A stretch of 38,948 bases of DNA, taken from Methyloprofundus sp. GTDB lineage: Bacteria > Pseudomonadota > Gammaproteobacteria > Methylococcales > Methylomonadaceae. The notes beneath the pieces were generated by a model. The model ran no database searches. It saw only the letters and a list, made by a program, of their open reading frames with translations, and was not told the origin of the DNA. Location: the NCBI GenBank assembly GCA_014859465.1, contig JACUUF010000025.1, positions 1-38,948 on the forward strand. Reading direction: 5' to 3'. Positions 24,613-33,632 of this stretch are shown one piece after another. The stretch's first letter is position 1. Each line of letters starts with the position of its first letter. The position numbers and the translations under genes are program-made.

Positions 24613-25769
24613 TCTTTTTCCTTTTGTTTTAAGCCCTGCGACGCTTTTTGCAAGGGGCCTTTTAAGGCTTGTTCTAACTTCGTCATTTGTGTCAAATGCC
24701 ACTCGACGGATTGCGACCAGGTGTCTTTATTGAAGCCATCAACTTTTGTCGAATATTGGATGCGCGATTGTTTTTTGTCATCAAGGCGAAGCCATTCAAG
24801 AGGCTCCCCAAATGCTGAATCTATCTGACTTCTCTGATTAACAAGCTCGTCAAACAACCATTTGTTTTCTTCGCTGTTGGATCGGCTCAGCCATAGCTCA
24901 ACACGCAGCTCTTTTTGGTTAAAAATCAGACTGAATGGGCAACCTGTTACGCCAGAACCCGCACACAACCAATGATCTTTAGTGGTACTGATATTGTCAT
25001 ACAAGTCGCAGCTGCTTTTCTGAAACGCCTCTAAGGCACGCTCCCAGTACTCGCGACGCACCGTATGGCGGTTTTTAAGTACCACTTCGGCGCTTTTCTC
25101 TTCGGCTTCTTTAGCGCTAATGCCAATCATCAACTCTTTCGCTTCTGGGGTGGGAATAATCTGATCGATATTAATCAGCAACTGCTCGCCCAAAGCATAG
25201 GGCGTGATTTTAAAGCAGGCGATATTAATGCCCTGGCCTAATAACCAGAGTGCGGTGCTGGTGACTTCCTTGCGAAAATTCGCTGCCACCAGCATTAAGC
25301 GTTGGCTGTTACCCAGGTTTAGTTTTACTTCATCAAGGTCTGGTGCATCCAAAAACTCGCAAATACGGGCGGCGGCATGCTGTGGTGCGTTTAACTCTGG
25401 CTCGCTTGCCACAGGCTCATAGCGGTCAAGGTATTGCTGATAAATCTCGACAATTTGTGCCTTGGTTAGGCTGGCACAGTAAGAGGCATACTTAAGCGCC
25501 TGCCACACCACATCACGGCCACTGTCGTCCAGCTTGTTTTCAATAATGACCAAGTTGCCATCTTTATCGAGCGCCAATAAGTCGAGGCGTTCACGGGTAT
25601 CATCAAAGCCATCAAACTCCTTTTGGATGATTAGTAGCTCTTCGCCCAAGGCATCGGGTTGGTAGGCCAGCCACTCTTGTAGGTGCTTGCGTTCGGTAAA
25701 GCCCAGCTCACTGAAGCTTTTACTTTTCACCGAACTGATGCGGTTGGTTTGCTGATTCACCCTGAACAT
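24609..25769 (-). CDS. DUF4268 protein with PD-(D/E)XK-like motif
   Basis: A 386-aa protein. Residues 60-80 (ERLDLLALDKDGNLVIIENK) give Asp63 and Glu77-Asn-Lys79, the metal-binding pattern of a restriction-like fold. The C-terminal half resembles DUF4268 (CDLYDNISTTKDHWLCAG). The family is common in and near type I restriction loci; a nuclease or DNA-end-binding role is plausible but not shown. It starts four bases after hsdS ends and its stop overlaps the next start, so it belongs to the operon. Confidence 0.8.
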   Translation of the reverse strand: MFRVNQQTNRISSVKSKSFSELGFTERKHLQEWLAYQPDALGEELLIIQKEFDGFDDTRERLDLLALDKDGNLVIIENKLDDSGRDVVWQALKYASYCASLTKAQIVEIYQQYLDRYEPVASEPELNAPQHAAARICEFLDAPDLDEVKLNLGNSQRLMLVAANFRKEVTSTALWLLGQGINIACFKITPYALGEQLLINIDQIIPTPEAKELMIGISAKEAEEKSAEVVLKNRHTVRREYWERALEAFQKSSCDLYDNISTTKDHWLCAGSGVTGCPFSLIFNQKELRVELWLSRSNSEENKWLFDELVNQRSQIDSAFGEPLEWLRLDDKKQSRIQYSTKVDGFNKDTWSQSVEWHLTQMTKLEQALKGPLQKASQGLKQKEKE

Positions 25770-25773
25770 AGCG

Positions 25774-27117
25774 TTAGCTTCCTGTTTGCTCTAGCATTTC
25801 TGGTGTGATTTTGATTTTGCCAGTGACAGCGCTGTTGATCAGGGTGGTTTTGTATTCTTTGAGTTTTTCGATTTGTTCTTCTTGAATTTCAATGGATCGC
25901 TCAAAAAAAAGTGATTGATCATCAACAAAATTCACTATTTTTTCTTGCTCTATAAAAGGTGGGATAGGTAAATTAAGACTCCCCAATTTTTCAGTTGGCA
26001 ATGTTTTTGTACCATGACCGGACTCTTCCAAAAGAGTCGACAGCGTTTCATGCAACCCATCTAGCAAGCGCATTAGAAAGTCAGGAAGCGATTCATCACT
26101 GACAACCAAAGCTTTCATATCTTGGTTTATTGTCAATTCTTTTGTTGCAATAGCGACAGGGATCTTTTTTGCTAAAATCATGCCGCGAACGACTATCAGA
26201 ATCGCGCCTTCTTCTATCAATTTAACAGCCGATTTTTTAACCGCTAATTCTGTGATGGTATCTATGGAACTCGATATAAATGGCATCTTCATATCTTTTG
26301 GAGAAACCCATAATATGTCGCCACCCCAGTAATCCTTAATATCTTTACTTGGAGTTCCTCCGCCGAAGAATCTCACCATATATTTAAGTTTTTTGACCTC
26401 CCAATGCTCTGGAATCATGCCAATCCATTCCACACCCGAATCCTTCATCGGCACATTGGGATCCAGCCCTTGGGTAACCGCTTGCTGAATAATAATTTGC
26501 TTGCGCTCTTTTAGCAGGTTGATTTGCTGCTCTTTAATAGCAATAGCTTCATCGATTTGCGCTGTTTTTTGGTCGAGGAAGTTGGCGATTAGAACCTGTA
26601 CCTCAATAGACGGAAATGGGAGATAAAGTTGCTTAAACTGATCCTTATTTAAACTTTCTCTTAATTCCATTATGCCAGTGCAATATCTAATCAAAGATTT
26701 ATAAAACGGTTCATTATGAAATAGATATGCATAATATCTGATGCTGAATTTTTCTGTTTTTGGCCTCAAGACAATATAAACTTGGCTAAGTGCACCGAAA
26801 TATTTACTTAGGCCAAGTGAGCCGATAACAACATTCATTTTATTTATAACAAGATCATTCTCGTAAACGAGTTTATATCGCTCAATATCTTCAGATTTGT
26901 TGTTACCTATAGCTCCTTTTTCATCATAGGGGATAACGCCTCTGTCTCTAGTTACAGATAAAATATATTCTGTTTTAGGCCCTGAGTTTTTCTCATTTCT
27001 TTCCTCAAAAATCGCTCGTATAGGGACTAAGTTCCAATCAACAGGAATCAAGCCTGAATAGTCAGCGTTTGAATCCTTGTACGACTCATATTTAGGCATT
27101 TCAGCAATATTTATCAT
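25774..27117 (-). CDS. hsdS: Type I restriction specificity subunit S
   Basis: A 447-aa subunit that sets the DNA target of the methylase and nuclease. Two target-recognition domains are seen (about 1-190 and 246-400), each followed by a conserved coiled helix: FLDQKTAQIDEAIAIKE then INLLKERK centrally, and a matching EEQIEKLKEYKTTLI helix near the C-terminus. The linker GLDPNVPMKDSGVEWIG is typical. The first recognition half is clearly more AT-rich than the neighbours (26650-27050), as expected for a domain exchanged horizontally. It starts seven bases after hsdM. The recognition sequence cannot be predicted here. Confidence 0.93.
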   Translation of the reverse strand: MINIAEMPKYESYKDSNADYSGLIPVDWNLVPIRAIFEERNEKNSGPKTEYILSVTRDRGVIPYDEKGAIGNNKSEDIERYKLVYENDLVINKMNVVIGSLGLSKYFGALSQVYIVLRPKTEKFSIRYYAYLFHNEPFYKSLIRYCTGIMELRESLNKDQFKQLYLPFPSIEVQVLIANFLDQKTAQIDEAIAIKEQQINLLKERKQIIIQQAVTQGLDPNVPMKDSGVEWIGMIPEHWEVKKLKYMVRFFGGGTPSKDIKDYWGGDILWVSPKDMKMPFISSSIDTITELAVKKSAVKLIEEGAILIVVRGMILAKKIPVAIATKELTINQDMKALVVSDESLPDFLMRLLDGLHETLSTLLEESGHGTKTLPTEKLGSLNLPIPPFIEQEKIVNFVDDQSLFFERSIEIQEEQIEKLKEYKTTLINSAVTGKIKITPEMLEQTGS

Positions 27118-27123
27118 AACTGG

Positions 27124-29562
27124 TTACCCCTGAACCTTTTCTACTGGCACACCCAAAATCTGCGCAATTAAGCCTTCAGCCTTTTGCTCCAGGCTAATAA
27201 TATCAGCCGCAACCTCTTCCAAAGAACGTAGCGGTTTATGGCGATAGAAATACTTGTTAAAACTGATTTCATAGCCAATTTTTACTGAATCCAAATTAAT
27301 CCAGGCTTCGGCAACGTGCGGTTTTACTTCATCGAGGAAGTATTGATGAATACTTTGCTGCTTTTCACCACCGGATAGCGGCACTGACTCGCTGTCGCGT
27401 AAATCAGCGTTAGTCTCATAGGTGATATATTCGCCTTTCTTACCACCTTCTTTTGCTGAAACAGGGAAATAGCCAAAATCCGGCAGGTCGGCTTCCTTGC
27501 AGCCCAAATGCGCCAGTAATGCGGCTAACTTATCACCGCTTAGCTTCACCACTTTATTGACCACTTTTACCGCAGTTTCGTCGTACCAGCTTACGGCGTT
27601 GAGGATGCTGTTTTTCTCTGGGCCAGAAAGTTTAGTGCCACTGGCTCTTAATGTATCATCGACCAGCTGTTTAAACTGGTTGTAGTCGTTAAATTCGGAC
27701 TCACCAATGCTGGCCATTAGCTGCTCTGCGGTTTGCAGCAGCGCTTTTTGCGCTAACCAGTGGCTAACATCCAGCAGTTTGGTTTTAGCTTTGGCATTCA
27801 GGCTAATATCCTGCTCTTCACACCAGCTGATAATTTCTTTTTCAATCGATTTTAAGAAGCTTTGTTTATGATCTGCGCCAAAACCGGTTTTCTCATAGAC
27901 ACGCACACCGTATTGCTGATAAAGATGCGCCATAACGTCGCTCAGTTGCTTATCGAACCGCAGCGGGTTAATGGCCTCTTGGCTAAAGCGGGCTTTGCGT
28001 CTGTCTGGGCGCTCAATGGTTACCTTGTAATAGCCAAAATCTTCGTTATTAAAGACTTTACTGGCGATACCAACAGGGTCATTGTTTGAATCTAACTGGC
28101 GTTCAATAGCAGCACAAGACAAGTAAGTATCGGTAATTTCGGCGATATGCTCTGGGGCAAACTCACAGTTTTTATTGCCCAGGTTTTTACGCAGCTTGCG
28201 GTAGAGCAGGCTGGCGTCAATTAACTGCACTTTGCCTTTGCGCTGCGCTGGCTTGTTGTTGTTTAACAGCCAGATATAGGTGGTGATACCGGTGTTGTAG
28301 AACAGGTTATTCGGCAGTTGCACTATGGCGTCTAACATATCATTTTCGATAATAAAGCGGCGAATATTGCTCTCGCCACCACCTGCGTCACCGGTAAAGA
28401 GTGACGAGCCGTTATGTACCGAGGCAATGCGACTGCCGAGCGGGCTAACCGCTGGGTCTTTCATTTTGTTGACCATTTCCATTAGGAACAGCAACTGGCC
28501 ATCGCTGGAACGTGGCGTGGCATCGGCCACTTCTTCGTTGCCCCAGTAATCGTTAAGGCGCACTTTAAAGCGCGGGTCGATCACATCTTTGTTGTCTTTG
28601 ATGTGCTTTTGCTCACCTGCCCAGCTTTTGCCGTAAGGCGGGTTAGAGAGCATGAAATCAAATTTAGTACCGGCAAATTCATCGGTAGATAGCGTCGAAC
28701 CTTCGCGGATGTTCTCAGGGTTGTTACCTTTGATCATCATGTCGGATTTACAAATGGCGTAGGTTTCGTCGTTGATCTCTTTACCGTACAGGTAAATGTC
28801 GCGATTGGCGTTGGGGTACTTTTCTTCAATAAAGTTTTGCGACTCGGTCAGCATACCGCCGCTACCGCAAGCCGGATCATATACGGTCATGGTCAATGGA
28901 AGCTGGTCTTTGACTGGATCAAACACCAAATGCGTCATCAGCTCGATCACTTCACGCGGGGTAAAGTGCTCGCCCGCCTCTTCGTTGTTTTCTTCGTTAA
29001 ATTTACGGATCAGCTCTTCAAATACATAGCCCATGCCCAGGTTGGTCAGGCCAGGCATTTTGTTGCCATCAGGGTCATCTGCCTGATCGGGGGTGAGATT
29101 GATGTAGGGCGAAACAAACTTTTCGACCACGTCCAGCAGCACCTGCTTAGAGGCCATGTGACGAATTTGCGACTTAAGGTTAAAGCACTCAACGATCTCT
29201 TTGACGTTGTCGCTAAAACCCAGCAGGTACTCTTCAAAATTGGCCAGCATGATTTGCTGGTTGTTGGTGGCGGTGTTGTACAGTGATTTCAGCGTCCACT
29301 TAGAGGTGTTGTAAAACACATAGCCACTGGCGGCTTTCAATGGTTCGTCGTCCAGCTCGGTGGCCATCATCTCTTCTTTTTGAAACTTCACCTCGGCTAG
29401 CACGGCTTCTTTGCTGGGTTCCAGCAAGGTATCTAAACGTCGTAATACCACCATAGGTAAAATCACATCACGGTACTTACCGCGAACGTACACATCCCGT
29501 AAACAGTCGTCGGCAATGTTCCAAATAAATGAGATGAGTTTGTTGTGTACGCTGTGGTCCAT
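27124..29562 (-). CDS. hsdM: Type I restriction methyltransferase subunit M
   Basis: An 812-aa N6-adenine methyltransferase. The helical N-terminal domain is followed by AdoMet motif I, YDPACGSGGML (Asp229 to about 238), and catalytic motif IV NPPY (307-310). It marks the host DNA and, with HsdS, forms the core that HsdR joins. It is long for HsdM: about 300 extra C-terminal residues (from about 530) include a conserved tail (YEISFNKYFYRHKPLRSLEEVA). Long HsdM forms of this kind are known and contact HsdS. It is the first gene of the operon, 114 bp after the WYL gene. Confidence 0.95.
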   Translation of the reverse strand: MDHSVHNKLISFIWNIADDCLRDVYVRGKYRDVILPMVVLRRLDTLLEPSKEAVLAEVKFQKEEMMATELDDEPLKAASGYVFYNTSKWTLKSLYNTATNNQQIMLANFEEYLLGFSDNVKEIVECFNLKSQIRHMASKQVLLDVVEKFVSPYINLTPDQADDPDGNKMPGLTNLGMGYVFEELIRKFNEENNEEAGEHFTPREVIELMTHLVFDPVKDQLPLTMTVYDPACGSGGMLTESQNFIEEKYPNANRDIYLYGKEINDETYAICKSDMMIKGNNPENIREGSTLSTDEFAGTKFDFMLSNPPYGKSWAGEQKHIKDNKDVIDPRFKVRLNDYWGNEEVADATPRSSDGQLLFLMEMVNKMKDPAVSPLGSRIASVHNGSSLFTGDAGGGESNIRRFIIENDMLDAIVQLPNNLFYNTGITTYIWLLNNNKPAQRKGKVQLIDASLLYRKLRKNLGNKNCEFAPEHIAEITDTYLSCAAIERQLDSNNDPVGIASKVFNNEDFGYYKVTIERPDRRKARFSQEAINPLRFDKQLSDVMAHLYQQYGVRVYEKTGFGADHKQSFLKSIEKEIISWCEEQDISLNAKAKTKLLDVSHWLAQKALLQTAEQLMASIGESEFNDYNQFKQLVDDTLRASGTKLSGPEKNSILNAVSWYDETAVKVVNKVVKLSGDKLAALLAHLGCKEADLPDFGYFPVSAKEGGKKGEYITYETNADLRDSESVPLSGGEKQQSIHQYFLDEVKPHVAEAWINLDSVKIGYEISFNKYFYRHKPLRSLEEVAADIISLEQKAEGLIAQILGVPVEKVQG

Positions 29563-29675
29563 GTTTTTGTTCCTGTTCCGTGCTGGTTAGAGCCCCTTCA
29601 GGCACTGCACCGGCAGCACTATAAGTTTAAAATTTTGGTTTTTCTTTAGCGCCCAGAGGCCGCTGCATTGTTCGA

Positions 29676-30587
29676 TTAACGTGTTCTGCCCGGTGCAATA
29701 CCTAAGTTGGTGACGCCATAAAGTGCCTGGCTGTTACGCAACCAAAGCTGATACTCAGAGCCTATTAACGAGTGCTCAGTAGAACAATCGACATTCCAGA
29801 GTCTCAGCAAATATCCTGCTGTTGCCGCCCTGATCTCAACCTTCATTACACCACCCATCATGCCATAATCCAGTTCAATCGCTTCGCTGTGCTCTATGCG
29901 TGGGTGCGGCACTAACTCCAGCTCTACAAAGCGGTTCCATTGCCTGTCCTGAGCTTCGAGCTCCGTTTCAGTCAATGTTGAGTCTTCAAGCACAACCGCT
30001 GCTTTCATTCTGGTCAGTACAAAGTCTCTGAATTCACCACGCTTGCGGTCAAAGCCACGAACATGCCAACGCAGGCCATTGTCTACCAGCGTATGCGGCA
30101 CAATTTCACGCGTGGTTTCACCGCTCGATAACGACACATAGGTGATACTCAAGGCTTTGCCTTTGTGTATGGCCTCGGTAACTTTCGCCACTATCGATAA
30201 ACTGGGCTTGTTAAGGTGATAAGGCGCTTCACAGGCCAGAGGCGGTTTTACCTTTCCAGTGAAGCCATCGCCGTACCCTTGACTAATGGTTGCCAGTGTT
30301 CTCACAACGTCATAGTCGAACAAGGGTTGAAATGCTTCACCACGCTTATGCAACTTGAGCTTTTGGTCATATTCAATGTTGCCTGGCGCAAGCTCTCGGT
30401 ACATCGTGAAGTCTTTCGTTGCCTGTGCGGCGGCTATGTTGAAGCGATCGACTAAATCCGCTCGTACCGCTTCGCCCTTAAATAATAAGGTGAAATCGAT
30501 GTGGGCAATGCGATCTCTGGTTGCTTGGGGCAACTGTGTTAAGCGCAACGGATTCTGGTCATCCTTGGTTTTCGGTATTGATTTCAT
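29676..30587 (-). CDS. WYL-domain transcriptional regulator (BrxR/CapW type)
   Basis: A 303-aa protein with a winged-helix N-terminus (about 20-100), a WYL domain (about 135-205; the signature appears as RWHVRGFD) and a C-terminal WCX-like region to 303. This three-part layout is that of the BrxR/CapW repressors, which sit first in BREX, CBASS and restriction loci and release DNA when a ligand, probably nucleic acid, binds the WYL pocket. Here it precedes hsdM in the same direction and probably represses itself and the restriction operon. Two palindromes lie in its promoter region (30609-30627 and 30666-30680). It could also influence the divergent recombinase genes. Confidence 0.85.
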   Translation of the reverse strand: MKSIPKTKDDQNPLRLTQLPQATRDRIAHIDFTLLFKGEAVRADLVDRFNIAAAQATKDFTMYRELAPGNIEYDQKLKLHKRGEAFQPLFDYDVVRTLATISQGYGDGFTGKVKPPLACEAPYHLNKPSLSIVAKVTEAIHKGKALSITYVSLSSGETTREIVPHTLVDNGLRWHVRGFDRKRGEFRDFVLTRMKAAVVLEDSTLTETELEAQDRQWNRFVELELVPHPRIEHSEAIELDYGMMGGVMKVEIRAATAGYLLRLWNVDCSTEHSLIGSEYQLWLRNSQALYGVTNLGIAPGRTR

Positions 30588-30608
30588 TATTTTGCTAGAC
30601 CAGCAACA

Positions 30609-30627
30609 CCTGATAAAATTGATTAGG
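30609..30627. promoter_or_regulatory. Near-palindrome in the WYL gene leader
   Basis: CCTGATAAAATTGATTAGG is a 19-bp imperfect palindrome, 22 bp before the WYL start codon. Its CTGATAAA half also appears in the 28-bp motif upstream of CBASS, so the same or a related regulator could bind. A possible minus-strand -10, TACGAT, lies just beyond. Confidence 0.45.
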
Positions 30628-30665
30628 TATCATCGTAGCAGAAATCTCGACTTTGAAAACAAAAA

Positions 30666-30680
30666 GAACAATAAATGTTC
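30666..30680. promoter_or_regulatory. Inverted repeat GAACA-N5-TGTTC between WYL and recombinase genes
   Basis: A perfect 5-bp inverted repeat in the divergent intergenic region, about 80 bp before the WYL start and 120 bp before the recombinase trio. Its place suits an operator for the dimeric WYL protein. Confidence 0.4.
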
Positions 30681-30799
30681 ATATTCCTTTTTTTGATCTT
30701 CAATTGAGGGCGGCTGCACCAGCAAATTGATTCAAACAGTTAGCATTGATGGCCTCACTTGAGTGCTCTAGTATCAAAGAAGGTCACTAAGGAATTGAG

Positions 30800-31294
30800 A
30801 TGAAAAAAATCAAACTGGACACGATTACGATTCACCCAACACTACATAGCCTGTATAACTCTTACGCCTTTCGCAAAACGCTGGGAGACATGACCAGGAT
30901 AAATATGGATGACTTTGTCGGCAGCCAGTTTTTACGGCCTGTGCATCTCGTTAAAAACGACCAACAATCATACTTCTTGATCAGCGGCTTCGACGATTTC
31001 ATTCAATTCAATCGGATTGAACAGCAGCACATTTGGGCAATCATCCACAGCGACTCGGATGCAGCCAAAATAGAACACACTGTGTGGGTAAATGCAGTGG
31101 TGCAAATTTTGCAATGTCCCCATAGAAAAACCGTATTACGTGATCTCCATGATGTGTTAAATCTAGCCAATCCAGCCCAGCTAAAATCCCTGATCGTGAA
31201 CACGAGTAAACGAGAATTAATGCCTTACGTAGAATACCTCAGCAATGAGAGTCGAAAATCCGTTCGCCATCAGGTCAAGACTCAGGGCAGGTAA
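30800..31294 (+). CDS. Small first protein of the recombinase trio, ParB-like motif
   Basis: A 164-aa protein; the ATG follows AGGAA with five bases of spacing. Residues about 38-71 (DDFVGSQFLRPVHLV, then FLISGFDDFIQF) resemble the N-terminal ParB/sulfiredoxin-type fold, with a 'parameter, then I-x-G' layout. The rest is helical and ends in a basic tail (RKSVRHQVKTQGR). It precedes two recombinase-like genes on the same strand with almost no gap, so it is probably a DNA-binding partner. The order, a small protein followed by two large recombinase-type proteins, recalls published three-gene mobility modules of gammaproteobacterial islands such as the Gamma-Mobile-Trio, but I cannot confirm homology. 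Confidence 0.6.
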   Translation: MKKIKLDTITIHPTLHSLYNSYAFRKTLGDMTRINMDDFVGSQFLRPVHLVKNDQQSYFLISGFDDFIQFNRIEQQHIWAIIHSDSDAAKIEHTVWVNAVVQILQCPHRKTVLRDLHDVLNLANPAQLKSLIVNTSKRELMPYVEYLSNESRKSVRHQVKTQGR

Positions 31295-31301
31295 CGATTT
31301 T

Positions 31302-33632
31302 ATGCTGTATAAGATTCTGGCTGAGGAGATTGCTGGTGAGGATAAAGAGCTGGCGCATATTCTGATCTTGCGCTTATTGGATGAATATCTAAATGCTCCG
31401 GATACCCAGATAAATGCCTTAAATCGCAGCAAAAATGACAATCTACAGACAACCCGAACCTATGCCGACACAATGGCTAAGGAGTTCAGTTACTCTTACG
31501 CTGCATCTGGCATGAACGATTTGGCTGACAAAGCGACTGCCAAGTCGGCACAAATTAAAAAAAATCGACAGATTACCAAAAAGCCGTTTGTACTATTTCT
31601 TTGTCAGCAGCCAGACTCCCAGCATCTAAGACGCCTGCAACAAATACTGCTGATAGCTTTATATCAACATAGCCAAAAATTTGGATCTACAGCAAGATTA
31701 GTGCAGGCCCTCGCTTCATTCCGATTGCTCTGCGACCACGACAGAGCAAGGCCTAGTCCTCCGAAAGAAAAAATTTTGAGCGGTACCTGCATCTGTATTG
31801 AAACGGCTCATGAACTATTAAAGGAAGACATCAAACATGAATCGTCCGACTCAGCAAGGCGATACAGCCAGTCAATACACCGAATAGTTGCCGATGTTAT
31901 TGATGGAGAACTAGGCAACCCCCGTACTCATCATCATAATCAACAAGAGAGTGAACAGGAGACAAACACAGAAAAATCGGCAGTCCTCCAGGTAACAAAA
32001 TCATTGAACGGCGATGATGCGATACCTGCGATTCGTCTGATGCAGAATGCTCCGAAGCTCAAGGCCGAATACCAGGACTCTAAAGAGTATCTGTCCGACA
32101 ACAAAACACACCGAACCTACGCTGAAATATCCTCTTCCAGCGACGATCCGTCCTGGATAAAACAGTCTCCATACCTCAAGATGGCTAAAGCTCAAACAGT
32201 CAGCGCACAGATAGAGCGTCGAGAGAAACATCTTGCCTGTAGCTGGAATCGACTAACGCAGCATGAGCTGAGGGTTTTTCTAAGAGAGCTGCATAATACA
32301 GTAATACTCTCCCCTGCGGCTCAATGGGTCCTTCTGCTGATGCTCATGACAGGCCGCTCATACGAGCGGATTATGGCCACATCGATTGTTACCAAAATGC
32401 CCCAAAAGGCAGGTGATTTCATCCTGAGAGCGGGATCGACAATTCAGTGGGTTTATCAGCCTGATCTGCCAAAACACAAGCTGGAACAGGCGTACGAGGA
32501 GATGCTCGTACGTGATAACCACCCTATAACTCTGGCATTGCCAGAATCTCTGGCCTCTATTCCTGATAAATCCAAACCAAATGAGTCGCTGTTACCTGAA
32601 ATCGAGCAATGGCTCCAGGAATTAAACGCAACATTTAACACACGACTCTCGATTGGCCGCGTCGCGGATTATCTTCTGAACTATCTGGTTTTTACTGGTA
32701 CTGACAGTGTTGAAATAGGCCTGATAACTGGTGAGTTGAGTTTTCATGAGGCTGGTACCTACTACTACCAGTACGATGCCAATCAGATCGCTGCCATTCA
32801 CGCGTCCTATCTGGAAAAGCTGAGTGGTTTGCTCCCTATGAAACTCGGCACTTCACTGGCTGCCCCTAGCATCTCTGTTGATAAAGAAATTGATCCCAAG
32901 AAAAAACTGGGCGGATCTCAACTACAGGTCAAACCGGAGGCCATCGCGGGGCTGTTTAATAGGATTTCCGCCTCAGTTCAAGCAGCGTTCCACCATCGAC
33001 AGATCACGAAACTGCATAATCGATACACGTTGTATGTTCTGCATTATCTGAATCTTTGTACTGGCCATCGCCCAGTTAAGGATCCGTATAATGATATGAA
33101 CGCGTTTGATCTCAATACGGGCAAACTATTCATTTCCGATAAAGAAGTGCGCGCGGGAGATTCATCTCGAATTGTTTGTCTATCAGAATCGGCAGTGCTC
33201 CAGATTCAGCACTATCTAAATCATCTGAATGAATTGGCCGTATTTATTGATCCTATTGATCGTTCAATTTCGAGCTCTATCCGTGAAACATTGACCAGTA
33301 CGCAGCCGCTATTCTTTTTTTTCGATGAAAACCGGGATGGGTATCAGAGGATAGTCGTTCAGCCTCGTAGTTTGCACAATCAGTTAAACGGGTTGTTTAA
33401 CCTGCCTCTAAATTGGCATCGACATTACCTCAGAACGTTTCTGGCCAAACAATTTTCTGGAGAAATTGTGGATAGTTTTATGGGGCATGCCAGCCTAGGA
33501 AAAGAGGGTCTGACACAGTTCAGTGGAATGTCGTTTCAGCAACTCAAAGCCGTAGCCTCTGCGATCGATCATGAATTGATTCAACTCAAAATTTTGCCAA
33601 TTACAGGGCTGGGTCGCCATGGCAAACGCTAA
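31302..33632 (+). CDS. Tyrosine-recombinase-like protein lacking the catalytic tyrosine (776 aa)
   Basis: I use the ATG at 31302, seven bases after the previous stop, over an overlapping ATG at 31245 with no ribosome site. The C-terminal 200 residues follow the integrase plan: Arg590 in CTGHRPVKD, His708-x-x-Arg711 in HYLRTFL and His729 in MGHASLG. Where the nucleophilic Tyr should stand is Phe740 (LTQFSG). The fold therefore looks like a tyrosine recombinase but the strand-cleaving residue seems lost, as in recombinases that serve a structural or regulatory role beside an active partner. The first 500 residues are unlike any domain I know. It overlaps the next gene by 14 bp. Confidence 0.7.
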   Translation: MLYKILAEEIAGEDKELAHILILRLLDEYLNAPDTQINALNRSKNDNLQTTRTYADTMAKEFSYSYAASGMNDLADKATAKSAQIKKNRQITKKPFVLFLCQQPDSQHLRRLQQILLIALYQHSQKFGSTARLVQALASFRLLCDHDRARPSPPKEKILSGTCICIETAHELLKEDIKHESSDSARRYSQSIHRIVADVIDGELGNPRTHHHNQQESEQETNTEKSAVLQVTKSLNGDDAIPAIRLMQNAPKLKAEYQDSKEYLSDNKTHRTYAEISSSSDDPSWIKQSPYLKMAKAQTVSAQIERREKHLACSWNRLTQHELRVFLRELHNTVILSPAAQWVLLLMLMTGRSYERIMATSIVTKMPQKAGDFILRAGSTIQWVYQPDLPKHKLEQAYEEMLVRDNHPITLALPESLASIPDKSKPNESLLPEIEQWLQELNATFNTRLSIGRVADYLLNYLVFTGTDSVEIGLITGELSFHEAGTYYYQYDANQIAAIHASYLEKLSGLLPMKLGTSLAAPSISVDKEIDPKKKLGGSQLQVKPEAIAGLFNRISASVQAAFHHRQITKLHNRYTLYVLHYLNLCTGHRPVKDPYNDMNAFDLNTGKLFISDKEVRAGDSSRIVCLSESAVLQIQHYLNHLNELAVFIDPIDRSISSSIRETLTSTQPLFFFFDENRDGYQRIVVQPRSLHNQLNGLFNLPLNWHRHYLRTFLAKQFSGEIVDSFMGHASLGKEGLTQFSGMSFQQLKAVASAIDHELIQLKILPITGLGRHGKR

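Noticed and set aside
28837..29286. 149-aa ORF on the plus strand
   Set aside because: It is wholly antisense to hsdM, which has clear methylase motifs and normal length.
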